64,000 nt of DNA from Acinetobacter sp. MB5 (GTDB lineage: Bacteria > Pseudomonadota > Gammaproteobacteria > Pseudomonadales > Moraxellaceae). The translations under genes and the position numbers were made by a program. The notes below the pieces were generated by a model. That model saw nothing but the letters and a program-made list of their open reading frames with translations. It did not search any database and had not been told where the DNA came from. The stretch is from contig NZ_POVU01000005.1 in assembly GCF_003261585.1 (NCBI RefSeq), positions 179,041-243,040 of the forward strand. Direction: 5' to 3'. Of this stretch, positions 9,679 to 17,857 are shown piece by piece; positions within the stretch are counted from its first letter, which is position 1, and each line of letters opens with the position of its first letter.

Positions 9679-9791
9679 AGAGATCATCCTTGAAATATTT
9701 ATTGTTTTATATGGTATTTCTTTCAAAAAACCTTTTATCTAGCTGCGCTAATTGAATGACTCAGACAGAACAATAAAAGGGATATACGCCA

Positions 9792-9853
9792 TGATGAAAG
9801 AAAACGATAGACCAGACTTTTAGCAAGTTACTATGTATTCTCACTAAAAGTCT
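9792..9853 (+). other. Mini-ORF with intrinsic hairpin between two minus-strand genes
   Basis: On the plus strand a ten-codon frame (two ATGs, then KENDRPDF and TAG) follows AAAGGG at a plausible ribosome-binding distance. Its end overlaps a 10-bp inverted repeat (9814-9823 with 9844-9853) followed by a T run, which is a plus-oriented terminator. The hairpin cannot terminate either flanking minus-strand gene efficiently, since its T run faces the other way. It may be a short divergent transcript, a leftover of a lost gene, or chance. No promoter is evident. Confidence 0.25.
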
Positions 9854-9870
9854 TTTTTATAAAATAATGT

Positions 9871-10386
9871 TTATTCAGGATTGTTGGAAGCTTTGTCGCT
9901 GAAATCGACTGCACTGTTCGGTTTAATATAACGTGGCATTTTTTGACCTGTCTGTTTTGCAACAGCATGCAGCGTTTTTTCGATCCAGCCTGAATCCATA
10001 ATGAACATCAGGGAATCATCGTCATTCAGGTTCACGTTTGCGCCTTCAATCACCATGAAACCTTCAGTGCCTTCCTTGCTTGAGAAAGTGTGAATCGAAC
10101 CAGCTGGTTCAAACAAATAGCTTCCTGCCGTTTGTACATCATTTGGATATTCGACATAGCTCCAAGAGCCCGCCGTTGTAAAGAAATGCACGGTTCCTGT
10201 ATGGAAGTGACGTGGCAAGATGGTGTTTGGCTCAAAGCGAGCATAGACCACCCAAACACCGTTGTCTGGATCGAGGAAACACGGGCTAACATGTACACCT
10301 GGCAAAGCATTTTTGACTTCACCATCACGTTTAGTATTAATTGTGAGTAAATAATCTTGATGTTTAATAGCTTGGGCAATACTCAT
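9871..10386 (-). CDS. Cupin dioxygenase, 2,4'-dihydroxyacetophenone dioxygenase-like
   Basis: 171 residues from the ATG at 10386, which has GGAG 8 bases upstream. It is a cupin-fold protein with metal-site segments PRHFHTGTVHFFTTAGSW (about 58-75) and PAGSIHTF (about 94-101). The pattern HxHTGxVHxxTxxGxWxY is that of the small iron cupins annotated as 2,4'-dihydroxyacetophenone dioxygenase, which cleave a C-C bond next to a ketone. The family assignment is from memory of the motif; the true substrate is unknown. It has its own promoter region, divergent from the LuxR-type regulator at 10777. Confidence 0.65.
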   Translation of the reverse strand: MSIAQAIKHQDYLLTINTKRDGEVKNALPGVHVSPCFLDPDNGVWVVYARFEPNTILPRHFHTGTVHFFTTAGSWSYVEYPNDVQTAGSYLFEPAGSIHTFSSKEGTEGFMVIEGANVNLNDDDSLMFIMDSGWIEKTLHAVAKQTGQKMPRYIKPNSAVDFSDKASNNPE

Positions 10387-10776
10387 GACAAACTCCATGT
10401 ATGTCTTTTCTATAGATTTTTGATATCTCTCGATATCTGCTAATGTCCATACGATTTAGCTTGAATTCAGCATAGCAACCTTTGAGTTACTGAAAACCAT
10501 TCAAAAGAATGGATTTGCTATGGTTTGATCATGGCTGATCATCAATCCCTTAATCCCTTAATCCCTTTTACTGATCCATATGCCAGAACAATAGAAAGAT
10601 GATGTGCAGATTGACTAAAGTGTGGATTGTGAAAAACAGATGCCTGTATTAACGTGAAGATTGGCTATTTGTGCTTGCAAGTCATTAGAAAAACAGCATG
10701 ATGCTTAAAACAGAACAAATTTCATGGAATCGAGATTTGTGTATAGATTGAAGAATAAAGATTGGAAGATGTAAAA
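10387..10776. promoter_or_regulatory. Divergent promoter region of cupin and LuxR-type regulator
   Basis: 390 bases without a gene. They contain an inverted repeat CCATTC-AAAA-GAATGG at 10497-10512, inside a 10-base word AAAACCATTC that recurs upstream of the other divergent promoter at 14373. Three imperfect copies of an 8-base direct repeat (AATCCCTT) lie at about 10544-10567. These are candidate binding sites for the adjacent large regulator. Confidence 0.45.
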
Positions 10777-13473
10777 ATGAAGGTGTTGAAGACTAAACTC
10801 AGCCGCCCAAGCATCATGAATGAGATGACGATGCAACGTCCTCAGTTACTTAAACAGATGTTGGAGTATTGTCATTCATCACTGGTGTTTATCCATGCTG
10901 CGGCGGGTTATGGCAAAACCACCTTAATGTATCAACTCAGTGAATCATTACAGGCTCAAGGCAAGCAGACTTGTTGGCTGACTTTAGACAGTGACGATAA
11001 TGACCCAATTCGACTGTATCAATATCTCTGGGCCGCATTACTGAGTAGTGAACATCATCAACCTATTCCAGAAGGGCAAATTTATAAACAGAATGTGATC
11101 GAACTGGCTCAGCATGTGGCAGAACTCGACCATGACATCGTGATTTTTATTGATGAATTTGAGGTACTGACAAATCCAGACTGTCTAAATATTTTGTGGT
11201 GGTTATATCAGTATTTGCCGAATAACGGTCATATGGTGATTGCTTCACGGGTCAAACCTTATTGGAGTTTTACCAAAGAGTTTCTACTTGGGCGGTTGAA
11301 GTTTGTCACGGAAGGACAACTCAGTGTCAAACTTGAAGATCGTGGCGAACTCATTCAATTCTTACAACAGCAGAATTTTGACCATTTAGCCTTGAGTGAT
11401 GAACTTGCCCAGTTACTGATTGAAAAGACCGAAGGCTGGATCACAGGAATTCAGCTCACCAATCTATATCTGAAGAATGACCATGATGCAGGTGCAGTGA
11501 TTCAAAGCTTAAGCGGTGCACACAATCAGATTGTGGATTATCTGAGTGAGCAGGTTTTTATGCAGCTTTCAGAAGACATGCGAGATTTTATTTTAAAGAT
11601 CAGTATTCTTCGTAAACTGAGTTTGCCTGTCGTTAGCGAGGTCACACAAAACCCTGCAGCCAATCAGTGCTTTGACGCCATGATTCAAAAAGGGCTATTT
11701 CTACAAGCACTCGATGAACAGCATGCTTGGTATCGGATCCATCATTTGTTCCGTGATTTTCTGGAAATGCGTTTTAAACAGTTCAATGTTGAAGCTTACA
11801 AAGCAGCCTGTTCACGTGCTGCTTACTGGTTTAAGCAGAATCATTATTTGATGGAAGCCATATACTACGCGCAACTTGCACAAGATCAGACTTTGGTGCT
11901 GGCGTTACTCCAAGAGGTGAGTCGTACGCTGATTCTTGAAGGACGTATATATACGCTGTTGGAACTGGTCAAACAGATTCCTGAACAAAGTCTCGTTCAA
12001 CATGGCGAGCTGTTATATGACATTACATGGTCACTCATCATTACCCATCAAAATGCGCGGGCAAATCATTATTTACAGTTGTGGCAAAATAGCCACCAGA
12101 GTGAGGCCTTACCCCTTAGAGACGATCAGTTAAGTATTGCACCGATGTTGGCCTTACTGACAGATCATCTGGAGCAAGCCTATCAACTGGCTCAGCAGAA
12201 TATAAGCAAGCTCTCGGAAACAGCATATTTTGTGCGTGCACCACTGATTGGGATTGGTGCACTCTACCATATTGCGATTGGGCAATTGACCGAAGCACGC
12301 AAGATCCTGATCAAAACCCGTGCGACTTATATACAAGGTCACAATGCCTATGGCCTGATTTTCACAGACTGTGTGGCGGCGGCTTGTGATTATCTCGAAG
12401 GGAATATTGAACAGGCACTTGAAAAGTGTAATTACATTGGTAAAAGTGAGGATTATTCAAAGCTGAGCTCAGATGACGTTCTTCAACCAATGATCTTGAC
12501 GATTACCAGTAGTATGAAAGCCTTTTTATACTATGAGTTGAATCAGCTCGAACAAGCCGAGCAAACCTTACAAAGTTTTAATGGTGGAGAGCAGCTCATC
12601 ATTCCTGATCTTGCGATTATCGGTTATGAGCTTCAATTGCGTTTGGCGCATTTGCAAGGGCATGCACAGGCAGAACAGGAATGTCTGACACAAGTCCAAA
12701 TTCGTACTCAAGACTGGTCTATGCCACGGCTCACGGACAGCATACAACGTCTATATGATCAGTTTCAGTGGTTTCATGCACAAGAGAAACTGGCTGGATT
12801 TTCTGATGCCAATATTGAAACGCTATGTCGGGCACATTTGGAAAAATCGCTTAATCTTTCCAATGTCTTTACGGGCGATGATCTGGGTATTTATCGTGAG
12901 CTGATTTTTACTGGGAAAGAACACAAGGCATGTGAACTGCTTGAACTGGAGTTAAAGCGCATCGGGACTTATCTGTTCAGGTCAGTCCGTATTCTGTTCT
13001 TGATGGCGCTGGCGCAGTATCGTTTAGATCAGCGAGAGATTGCCTTTAACCACTTTGAGCAAGCACTGATCTTACTTGAACCGACCAAAGTGATTCGTAT
13101 CGTCCTCGATGAACATCCGTTACTGATTCAGCTTTTAGCTGATTATGCACAGCATCTACAAAAAAGTAAGAAACAGGAAAATGCCGTGCAGATTGCATTT
13201 ACCGAGCAGCTATGCAGCTTATGTTGCCCAGAGTTTGCTGCTCAACCCGATAGTGTCGATGTGAAAGATCTGCAGGCTGATCTGCTCTCTAAACGTGAAG
13301 TTCAGATTTTACAAAAAGTCAGTCAAGGCTGTACCGATATTGAACTGGCAGATCAGGTATTTTTGTCGGTGAATACTGTGAAATGGCATTTACGGAATAT
13401 TTATAACAAGCTCGGGGTTCGTTCGCGGCTAGAAGCGGTGACTGAGGCAAAAAAATTGGGGTTAATCGACTGA
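10777..13473 (+). CDS. Large LuxR-family ATP-dependent (LAL/MalT-AlkS type) transcriptional regulator
   Basis: 898 residues from the ATG at 10777 (GGAAG 8 bases upstream; the upstream TTG at 10762 overlaps that site). Walker A is visible near residue 45 (AAAGYGKTT), Walker B-like hydrophobic-Asp near 125 (DIVIFIDEFEVL), a long helical TPR-like middle (about 330-800), and a C-terminal LuxR helix-turn-helix (LSKREVQILQKVSQG and LSVNTVKWHLRNIYNKLGV). The size and layout are those of MalT and AlkS, which bind ATP and an inducer and activate catabolic operons. It is flanked by the cupin/ligase/SDR genes and by the SDR and FadL genes, so it is the likely activator of the whole group. The last codons overlap a terminator of the convergent SDR gene. 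Confidence 0.85.
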   Translation: MKVLKTKLSRPSIMNEMTMQRPQLLKQMLEYCHSSLVFIHAAAGYGKTTLMYQLSESLQAQGKQTCWLTLDSDDNDPIRLYQYLWAALLSSEHHQPIPEGQIYKQNVIELAQHVAELDHDIVIFIDEFEVLTNPDCLNILWWLYQYLPNNGHMVIASRVKPYWSFTKEFLLGRLKFVTEGQLSVKLEDRGELIQFLQQQNFDHLALSDELAQLLIEKTEGWITGIQLTNLYLKNDHDAGAVIQSLSGAHNQIVDYLSEQVFMQLSEDMRDFILKISILRKLSLPVVSEVTQNPAANQCFDAMIQKGLFLQALDEQHAWYRIHHLFRDFLEMRFKQFNVEAYKAACSRAAYWFKQNHYLMEAIYYAQLAQDQTLVLALLQEVSRTLILEGRIYTLLELVKQIPEQSLVQHGELLYDITWSLIITHQNARANHYLQLWQNSHQSEALPLRDDQLSIAPMLALLTDHLEQAYQLAQQNISKLSETAYFVRAPLIGIGALYHIAIGQLTEARKILIKTRATYIQGHNAYGLIFTDCVAAACDYLEGNIEQALEKCNYIGKSEDYSKLSSDDVLQPMILTITSSMKAFLYYELNQLEQAEQTLQSFNGGEQLIIPDLAIIGYELQLRLAHLQGHAQAEQECLTQVQIRTQDWSMPRLTDSIQRLYDQFQWFHAQEKLAGFSDANIETLCRAHLEKSLNLSNVFTGDDLGIYRELIFTGKEHKACELLELELKRIGTYLFRSVRILFLMALAQYRLDQREIAFNHFEQALILLEPTKVIRIVLDEHPLLIQLLADYAQHLQKSKKQENAVQIAFTEQLCSLCCPEFAAQPDSVDVKDLQADLLSKREVQILQKVSQGCTDIELADQVFLSVNTVKWHLRNIYNKLGVRSRLEAVTEAKKLGLID

Positions 13474-13484
13474 ATTAACCCCAA
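13449..13484 (-). terminator. Terminator of the convergent SDR gene, inside the regulator's 3' end
   Basis: An 11-bp perfect stem (13456-13466 with 13474-13484, arms TTGGGGTTAAT and complement) is followed on the minus strand by a run of seven T. It overlaps the last codons and stop of the LuxR-type gene. The T run fits termination of minus-strand transcription coming from the SDR at 13547. Confidence 0.75.
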
Positions 13485-13546
13485 GCATGGGAAACATTTA
13501 CGATGTGCTATTTCTTATTGTTGTGAATAACGACATGGGTTAAGGC

Positions 13547-14275
13547 TTATAGAATCGAATATCCGCCGTCAATTTTGACAATACTGCCGTTAATAAAGCT
13601 GGCAGCTTCAGACGCTAAAAACACCACTACATTGGCAATTTCTTCGGGTTTCCCTAATCGCTGCATCGGTGAGCGTTGCATAATCCCTGCATAAACTTCA
13701 GGCATATCTTTTAACGGTTGAATGAGAGGTGTATCAATCCAGCCAGGTGCAACAGCATTTACCCGAATTTTGGCTTGAGAAAAACTCAAGGCATGTGAAA
13801 AGGTCAGTTGATCAATTGCACCTTTAGATGAGGAATAAGCAGGAGCCAGCGCAGAACCAAAGATTGCATAGAGTGAGGATACATTGGTAATGGATGGATT
13901 ATCCGATTTTGCTAAATGTTTTGCAGCCACTTCGCTGATATAAAACACCGAGGTCAAATTGACATCCATGACGCGTTTAAAGGTGTCTAATTCATGCTCA
14001 GCAATCGAGCCCATGCCTGCGCCGTTAAATAAGCTGTCTATACGATCAAGTTTTGAGAAAAATGTATCCACTGCGTTTTTATCGGTCACATCGATTTCTA
14101 CCGCTTCAATATTTAAACCCGCAGGGTATGTGACTTTGTCAGTTTGTAGGCCTAAAGCCCAAACTTTTGCACCTTTTTCTGCAAAGGCAACACTGACTGC
14201 ATAGCCAATTCCAGAAGTTCCACCTGTCACGACAACGACTTTATTTTCAAACATCTTGGTGTTGAAAGTTTCCAT
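13547..14275 (-). CDS. Short-chain dehydrogenase/reductase (SDR, FabG-like)
   Basis: 242 residues, classical SDR length. The cofactor motif GGTSGIGYAV is near residue 18, NGAGMGS near 85, the catalytic Ser in NVSSLYA near 130, and the YSSSK motif near 143; the C-terminus ends with the usual substrate-loop and FINGSIVKIDGGYS segment. It is divergent from the FadL-type gene and convergent with the LuxR-type regulator. The role is probably oxidation of a hydroxyl or reduction of a keto intermediate in the same catabolic route; the substrate cannot be read from sequence. Confidence 0.82.
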   Translation of the reverse strand: METFNTKMFENKVVVVTGGTSGIGYAVSVAFAEKGAKVWALGLQTDKVTYPAGLNIEAVEIDVTDKNAVDTFFSKLDRIDSLFNGAGMGSIAEHELDTFKRVMDVNLTSVFYISEVAAKHLAKSDNPSITNVSSLYAIFGSALAPAYSSSKGAIDQLTFSHALSFSQAKIRVNAVAPGWIDTPLIQPLKDMPEVYAGIMQRSPMQRLGKPEEIANVVVFLASEAASFINGSIVKIDGGYSIL

Positions 14276-14862
14276 GTCTTGCTCATCCTGTTTGTAATTT
14301 TGTTTTTCAATCAGTCTGTACTGATAATTTCACACTAAAGGATCAGCAAATCACTGGAAAGAATGGAGATGTAAAACCATTCCATCTCCATTCTTTTGCA
14401 TGGTTATTTGAAAGGGCAGGCTTGTTAATCTGCACATACAGCCAATATTGTCAGCGCGTATTGGCTGTATTCATGAGCTGACAAAAAACATCACGAAGGA
14501 ACGTGATTCAGCTTGAGATCTTAAATGCAAAGGATTGCGTTATGACTGATTTAAAAAGAAATTCTCGAAACCACATTTTCGGCTTAGCCATATTGTCAAT
14601 TTATTCAAAATAGATAGATAGGTTGCTGTAAAACAACAGTGATTGCTCAAGATCTAACTTTGTCAAACAAATAGCACACATCGGATTCGTGATTCATAAA
14701 AACAGCTCATATCCATAGGAAGCCTGTTAATTCAATGCATCATTGAATGGCACAAAGCATAAAAATTAAGTTATTGAAATTTATAAAAAGAGTGATTTTA
14801 ACCAGTATATACAACAGGAGTCTGTATTTACTGATCGTACTTCGTAACTAAAGGACTAGAAA
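14276..14862. promoter_or_regulatory. Divergent intergenic region with a perfect 14-bp inverted repeat
   Basis: 587 bases between the SDR and the FadL-type gene. The main structure is a perfect 14-bp inverted repeat (14358-14371 with 14383-14396, arm AAAGAATGGAGATG) with an 11-base spacer that itself contains AAAACCATTC, the word also present at 10494. It is not downstream of any gene, so an operator or 5' UTR element is more likely than a terminator. The rest is AT-rich; no gene is seen. Confidence 0.5.
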
Positions 14863-16062
14863 ATGCTACGAAATCAGAAAAAATATATTGCCCTCGCAAT
14901 ATTAACGCCGTTATATGCAACTCAGGCAAATGCAGCAGGATTAGAGCGCGCACCACAGTCGGTGGATGCCTTGTTTGAATCTGGAACTTATGCTGAAGTC
15001 GGTTATGCCTATATCTCACCTGATATTTCAGGACATGATATTGCGACAGGTGGTCAACCTTCGCACACTATTTCAAACATGGCCAAAGATTTTGAGTCAT
15101 TTAACTACGCCGTGAAAGTCGATTTATCCGATAAATTTAAACTGGCAGTAATGTACGATGAGCCATTTGGCGCGAAAGTTGAGTTTAAAGGGGAAAATAA
15201 CTTTGTTGATGACAGTCGACAAGGGGAAGACCGAAATACACGTGTAACAGTGAAGTCTAAAAATATCACTACGTTATTGGGTTACAACATCAATAAAAAC
15301 GTCATGATCTATGGCGGGCCTGCTTTACAGGAATTGAGTGCCGATGTGCATTTGCGCGGTGTTGCTTATGGTGCTGGCGCAGGCTATGACAACCGATTCT
15401 CTTCTGGCATAGATGTCGGCTGGGTTGCTGGAATCAGCTATGCAAAGCCTGAATATGGTATTTTGGCCTCTTTGACGTATCGTTCTGAAATTCATCACAA
15501 AATGAATATCGAAGAAAATATGCCACTCGCAGACTTATTGAACCTTGATTATGCACATAGCAACAAAGGCAAAGTCACGACACCTGAATCATTCAATCTG
15601 AATTTGCAAACGGGGATTAACTCAACCACAGCAGTTTTTGCAAAAATTCGATATATCCCGTGGGGTTCATTTGAGTACCGACCGCCTGTTTTAGATCACA
15701 CGACTCAAGTTGCTCTTGGGAGTAATCAAGGTTTACCGCTGTTAAATTATTCAAAAGACCAGACTTCGGTTGAACTGGGTGTTGGTAAAAAACTGAGTCC
15801 AAAATTAACCCTTGCTGTTTCTGGTTTATGGGATTCAGGTGCAGGTAATCCTGTCACAACATTAGGGCCAGTAGAAGGGTACTGGGGAGCTGGTTTAGCT
15901 GCAAAATATAATATCACCGAGCATCTTGCGCTAAGTTTAGGTGGTCGTTATTTATGGTTCGGTAATGCCAAAGGCAATGTTCCAGATGGTCAGATTGTTG
16001 GTGAATTTTCAGGAAATACAGGGTATGTACTTGGAATGAAACTATCCTATAACTCAAAATAA
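14863..16062 (+). CDS. OmpP1/FadL-family outer-membrane transport protein
   Basis: 399 residues. A Sec signal peptide ends at about residue 24 (TQANA-AG) and the mature N-terminus shows the FadL-type beginning with GLERAPQSVDALFESGTYAE. The remainder has alternating beta-strand patterns and ends in an aromatic-free but strand-like YVLGMKLSYNSK. FadL channels take hydrophobic compounds (fatty acids, aromatic hydrocarbons, alkanes) across the outer membrane. It stands alone on the plus strand with a strong terminator at 16093. Its neighbours (acyl-CoA ligase, SDRs, LuxR-type activator) support uptake of a hydrophobic growth substrate. Confidence 0.85.
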   Translation: MLRNQKKYIALAILTPLYATQANAAGLERAPQSVDALFESGTYAEVGYAYISPDISGHDIATGGQPSHTISNMAKDFESFNYAVKVDLSDKFKLAVMYDEPFGAKVEFKGENNFVDDSRQGEDRNTRVTVKSKNITTLLGYNINKNVMIYGGPALQELSADVHLRGVAYGAGAGYDNRFSSGIDVGWVAGISYAKPEYGILASLTYRSEIHHKMNIEENMPLADLLNLDYAHSNKGKVTTPESFNLNLQTGINSTTAVFAKIRYIPWGSFEYRPPVLDHTTQVALGSNQGLPLLNYSKDQTSVELGVGKKLSPKLTLAVSGLWDSGAGNPVTTLGPVEGYWGAGLAAKYNITEHLALSLGGRYLWFGNAKGNVPDGQIVGEFSGNTGYVLGMKLSYNSK

Positions 16063-16092
16063 AATTATTAGCCTCCTTTTATCATGGTTTAC

Positions 16093-16125
16093 ACCTTCTT
16101 TATGATTTATAAAGAAGGTTTTTTT
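16093..16125 (+). terminator. Rho-independent terminator after FadL gene
   Basis: An 11-bp stem (16093-16103 with 16109-16119), a 5-base loop and an uninterrupted T run on the plus strand, 30 bases after the stop codon. It also separates the gene from the convergent siderophore gene at 16141. Confidence 0.88.
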
Positions 16126-16140
16126 AATGATTATTCTCAC

Positions 16141-16878
16141 TCAATTTTTGGAAAGAAAAACATAAGTTAAAATTTCATTGTCTAAAAAAATATAATTTAC
16201 AGTAACTTCATTATGATTTTGTGCTTTTTTTAGGTTGAAAATCATCTGTTGTGTTGTGGTATTCATAGATATAATCTCAATTTCTTTAAATGATAAGACA
16301 AATTTAAATTTTGAGCATATTGCCTTAATTATGCTTTCTTTTGCTGAGAATATAATTAAATAAAGATATAAATTGGATTTTAAAAATTTGTCTAGGTACT
16401 TAATTTCAAATGAGCTTAGAAACTGATTTAATATGTTCTTATCATCATTTAAAACACTATGATTGCTTTTTAACTCAATATCAATGCCGACAAATTGAGC
16501 CTGATTTAAAGATGCAATAGCAACGCCTTTGTTTGCACAACACATTGAATGACTAATGCTTCCACAGCAGGATTCTGGCCAGATTGGCTCTCCATACTTT
16601 CCATTTTTTAAAATAAAATCGTATTTTTGGTTGAGGGACTTTAATGCATATTGTGCTGCTAATCGGCCAATAAAATATTCATTTTGTCTTTTAAAACATG
16701 AATTTATAATTTTTTCTGGAAGATGAATATTAAATTCATCATACAAGTCGATAATATTTCGGCCGTGATCTAGTTGAATCGAGGTCTTATGAAACTCCAA
16801 TTGATGAATCTGGATTTTTTCATAACTTACTGGTTGGTTTCGTGTGTAGCGTTTTTTATTTAGATTCATGTTTTGCAT
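16141..16878 (-). CDS. fbsL: 4'-phosphopantetheinyl transferase (EntD/Sfp type), fimsbactin locus
   Basis: 245 residues. Three family motifs are visible: KRQNEYFIGRLAAQYAL (about 63-79, the R-EF-GR motif of the EntD branch), GSISHS (about 107-112), and VGIDIE with FSAKESIIKAI (about 129-134 and 178-188), which supply the Mg-binding Asp/Glu and the catalytic Glu/Lys. It transfers phosphopantetheine from CoA to the Ser of carrier domains, so it is needed to activate the NRPS encoded at 27.9-36.6 kb. It is the second gene of a two-gene minus-strand operon after the thioesterase (3-base gap). The gene is noticeably AT-rich. The symbol follows the published fbs naming as I recall it. Confidence 0.82.
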   Translation of the reverse strand: MQNMNLNKKRYTRNQPVSYEKIQIHQLEFHKTSIQLDHGRNIIDLYDEFNIHLPEKIINSCFKRQNEYFIGRLAAQYALKSLNQKYDFILKNGKYGEPIWPESCCGSISHSMCCANKGVAIASLNQAQFVGIDIELKSNHSVLNDDKNILNQFLSSFEIKYLDKFLKSNLYLYLIIFSAKESIIKAICSKFKFVLSFKEIEIISMNTTTQQMIFNLKKAQNHNEVTVNYIFLDNEILTYVFLSKN

Positions 16879-16881
16879 GAT

Positions 16882-17637
16882 TTATCGGATATTTATTTTT
16901 GTGTTGAGTATTTTTAATAAATGGCTATAAATAATATTTAGAGTGTCTAATAGAATAGCGTGATCTAAGAAGTAAAAGTGATCCCCTGAAACAGCATGAG
17001 CTCCTAACCAAGCTGATGAATATTCATCCCATTCTTCCATCATAGTATGGTGATGAATATATGGATCATCTTTACCATAAATACTAAGTAAGGGCTTTTG
17101 AGTTAGGGGAATTTTGTCAATTAACATATTGTCATTTAACATAAAATCATTCTTAATAATTTTTATAAAAAATTCTAAAGCATCTGGATGATTTAAAATT
17201 TCACTCGGGAAATTATTATAAACTTTCAACTCATTGATTAATTCATCATCATTTAAAATGCTTTTTTTACCCATATCCTTTAAATAGCTTGGCGCAGGTC
17301 GGCCACTCACAACAAGCAGAATCAGATTTGCATAAATGTCTTCAGTTCTTAGCAAATTTTCAATTCTCCACATGACTGCGGCTCCAACACTATGCCCAAA
17401 CAGAATAAAGGGATAGTTTCCGAACGTTTTAATTTCTTCACATAGTTGATGTGCTAACTGATGAGGATCATGAGTTAAATTTTCTCGTATTTTTTTTCCA
17501 TGGCCTGGGTAGTCTAAAGGGATGATTTTAATTCCAGACGGCATGTATTTGTTCCATGAATGATACATGGATGAACTGCTTCCAGCAGAGGGTAAACAAA
17601 ACATATTGACGAGAATATTTTCTTGATCCATTAACAA
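16882..17637 (-). CDS. fbsM: Type II thioesterase, fimsbactin locus
   Basis: 251 residues of the alpha/beta-hydrolase TEII family. The nucleophile motif is GHSVGA (about 91-96); the Asp is in YGKDDPY (about 189) and the His in GDHFYFLDH (about 219). The N-terminal FCLPSAGSSSSMYHSW segment is typical for the family. In the fimsbactin pathway the type II thioesterase FbsM was reported to release the oxazoline shunt product DHB-oxa from carrier domains. First gene of the minus-strand pair with the PPTase. An alternative Met lies two codons in. A Fur-box-like sequence lies about 75 bases upstream. Confidence 0.83.
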   Translation of the reverse strand: MLMDQENILVNMFCLPSAGSSSSMYHSWNKYMPSGIKIIPLDYPGHGKKIRENLTHDPHQLAHQLCEEIKTFGNYPFILFGHSVGAAVMWRIENLLRTEDIYANLILLVVSGRPAPSYLKDMGKKSILNDDELINELKVYNNFPSEILNHPDALEFFIKIIKNDFMLNDNMLIDKIPLTQKPLLSIYGKDDPYIHHHTMMEEWDEYSSAWLGAHAVSGDHFYFLDHAILLDTLNIIYSHLLKILNTKINIR

Positions 17638-17710
17638 GATTCCTGATTTTGAATGCGATTTTACCTATTAGAAAATATGATTATCTTCAAAAATATGTCA
17701 AGTTTAATTT

Positions 17711-17724
17711 ATAATGATTATTAT
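17711..17724. promoter_or_regulatory. Fur-box-like site upstream of fbsM
   Basis: ATAATGATTATTAT matches the core of the Fur consensus (GATAATGATAATCATTATC) and lies 74 bases before the minus-strand thioesterase start. Iron repression of the fbsM-fbsL operon is inferred. Confidence 0.6.
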
Positions 17725-17796
17725 TTAACTTTAAAAATTCAATAAAAACAAAAGTATTCCCGATTATATAAATTCATTTCTGATCCTCTCTATTAG

Positions 17797-17813
17797 TTGA
17801 TAATGATTATCAG
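17797..17813. promoter_or_regulatory. Fur-box-like site upstream of the TonB receptor gene
   Basis: TTGATAATGATTATCAG contains the palindromic GATAATGATTATC, a strong Fur-type core, 45 bases before the receptor start codon and also close to the divergent thioesterase promoter. Iron-dependent repression is inferred from the motif and from the function of the genes. Confidence 0.75.
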
Positions 17814-17857
17814 TAAAATTATGTAAATTTTATAATTTGTCAGTGATAAGGCGTGAA

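Noticed and set aside
17837..17857. TTG start of the TonB receptor
   Set aside because: It would add seven residues before a standard signal peptide and has no ribosome-binding site.
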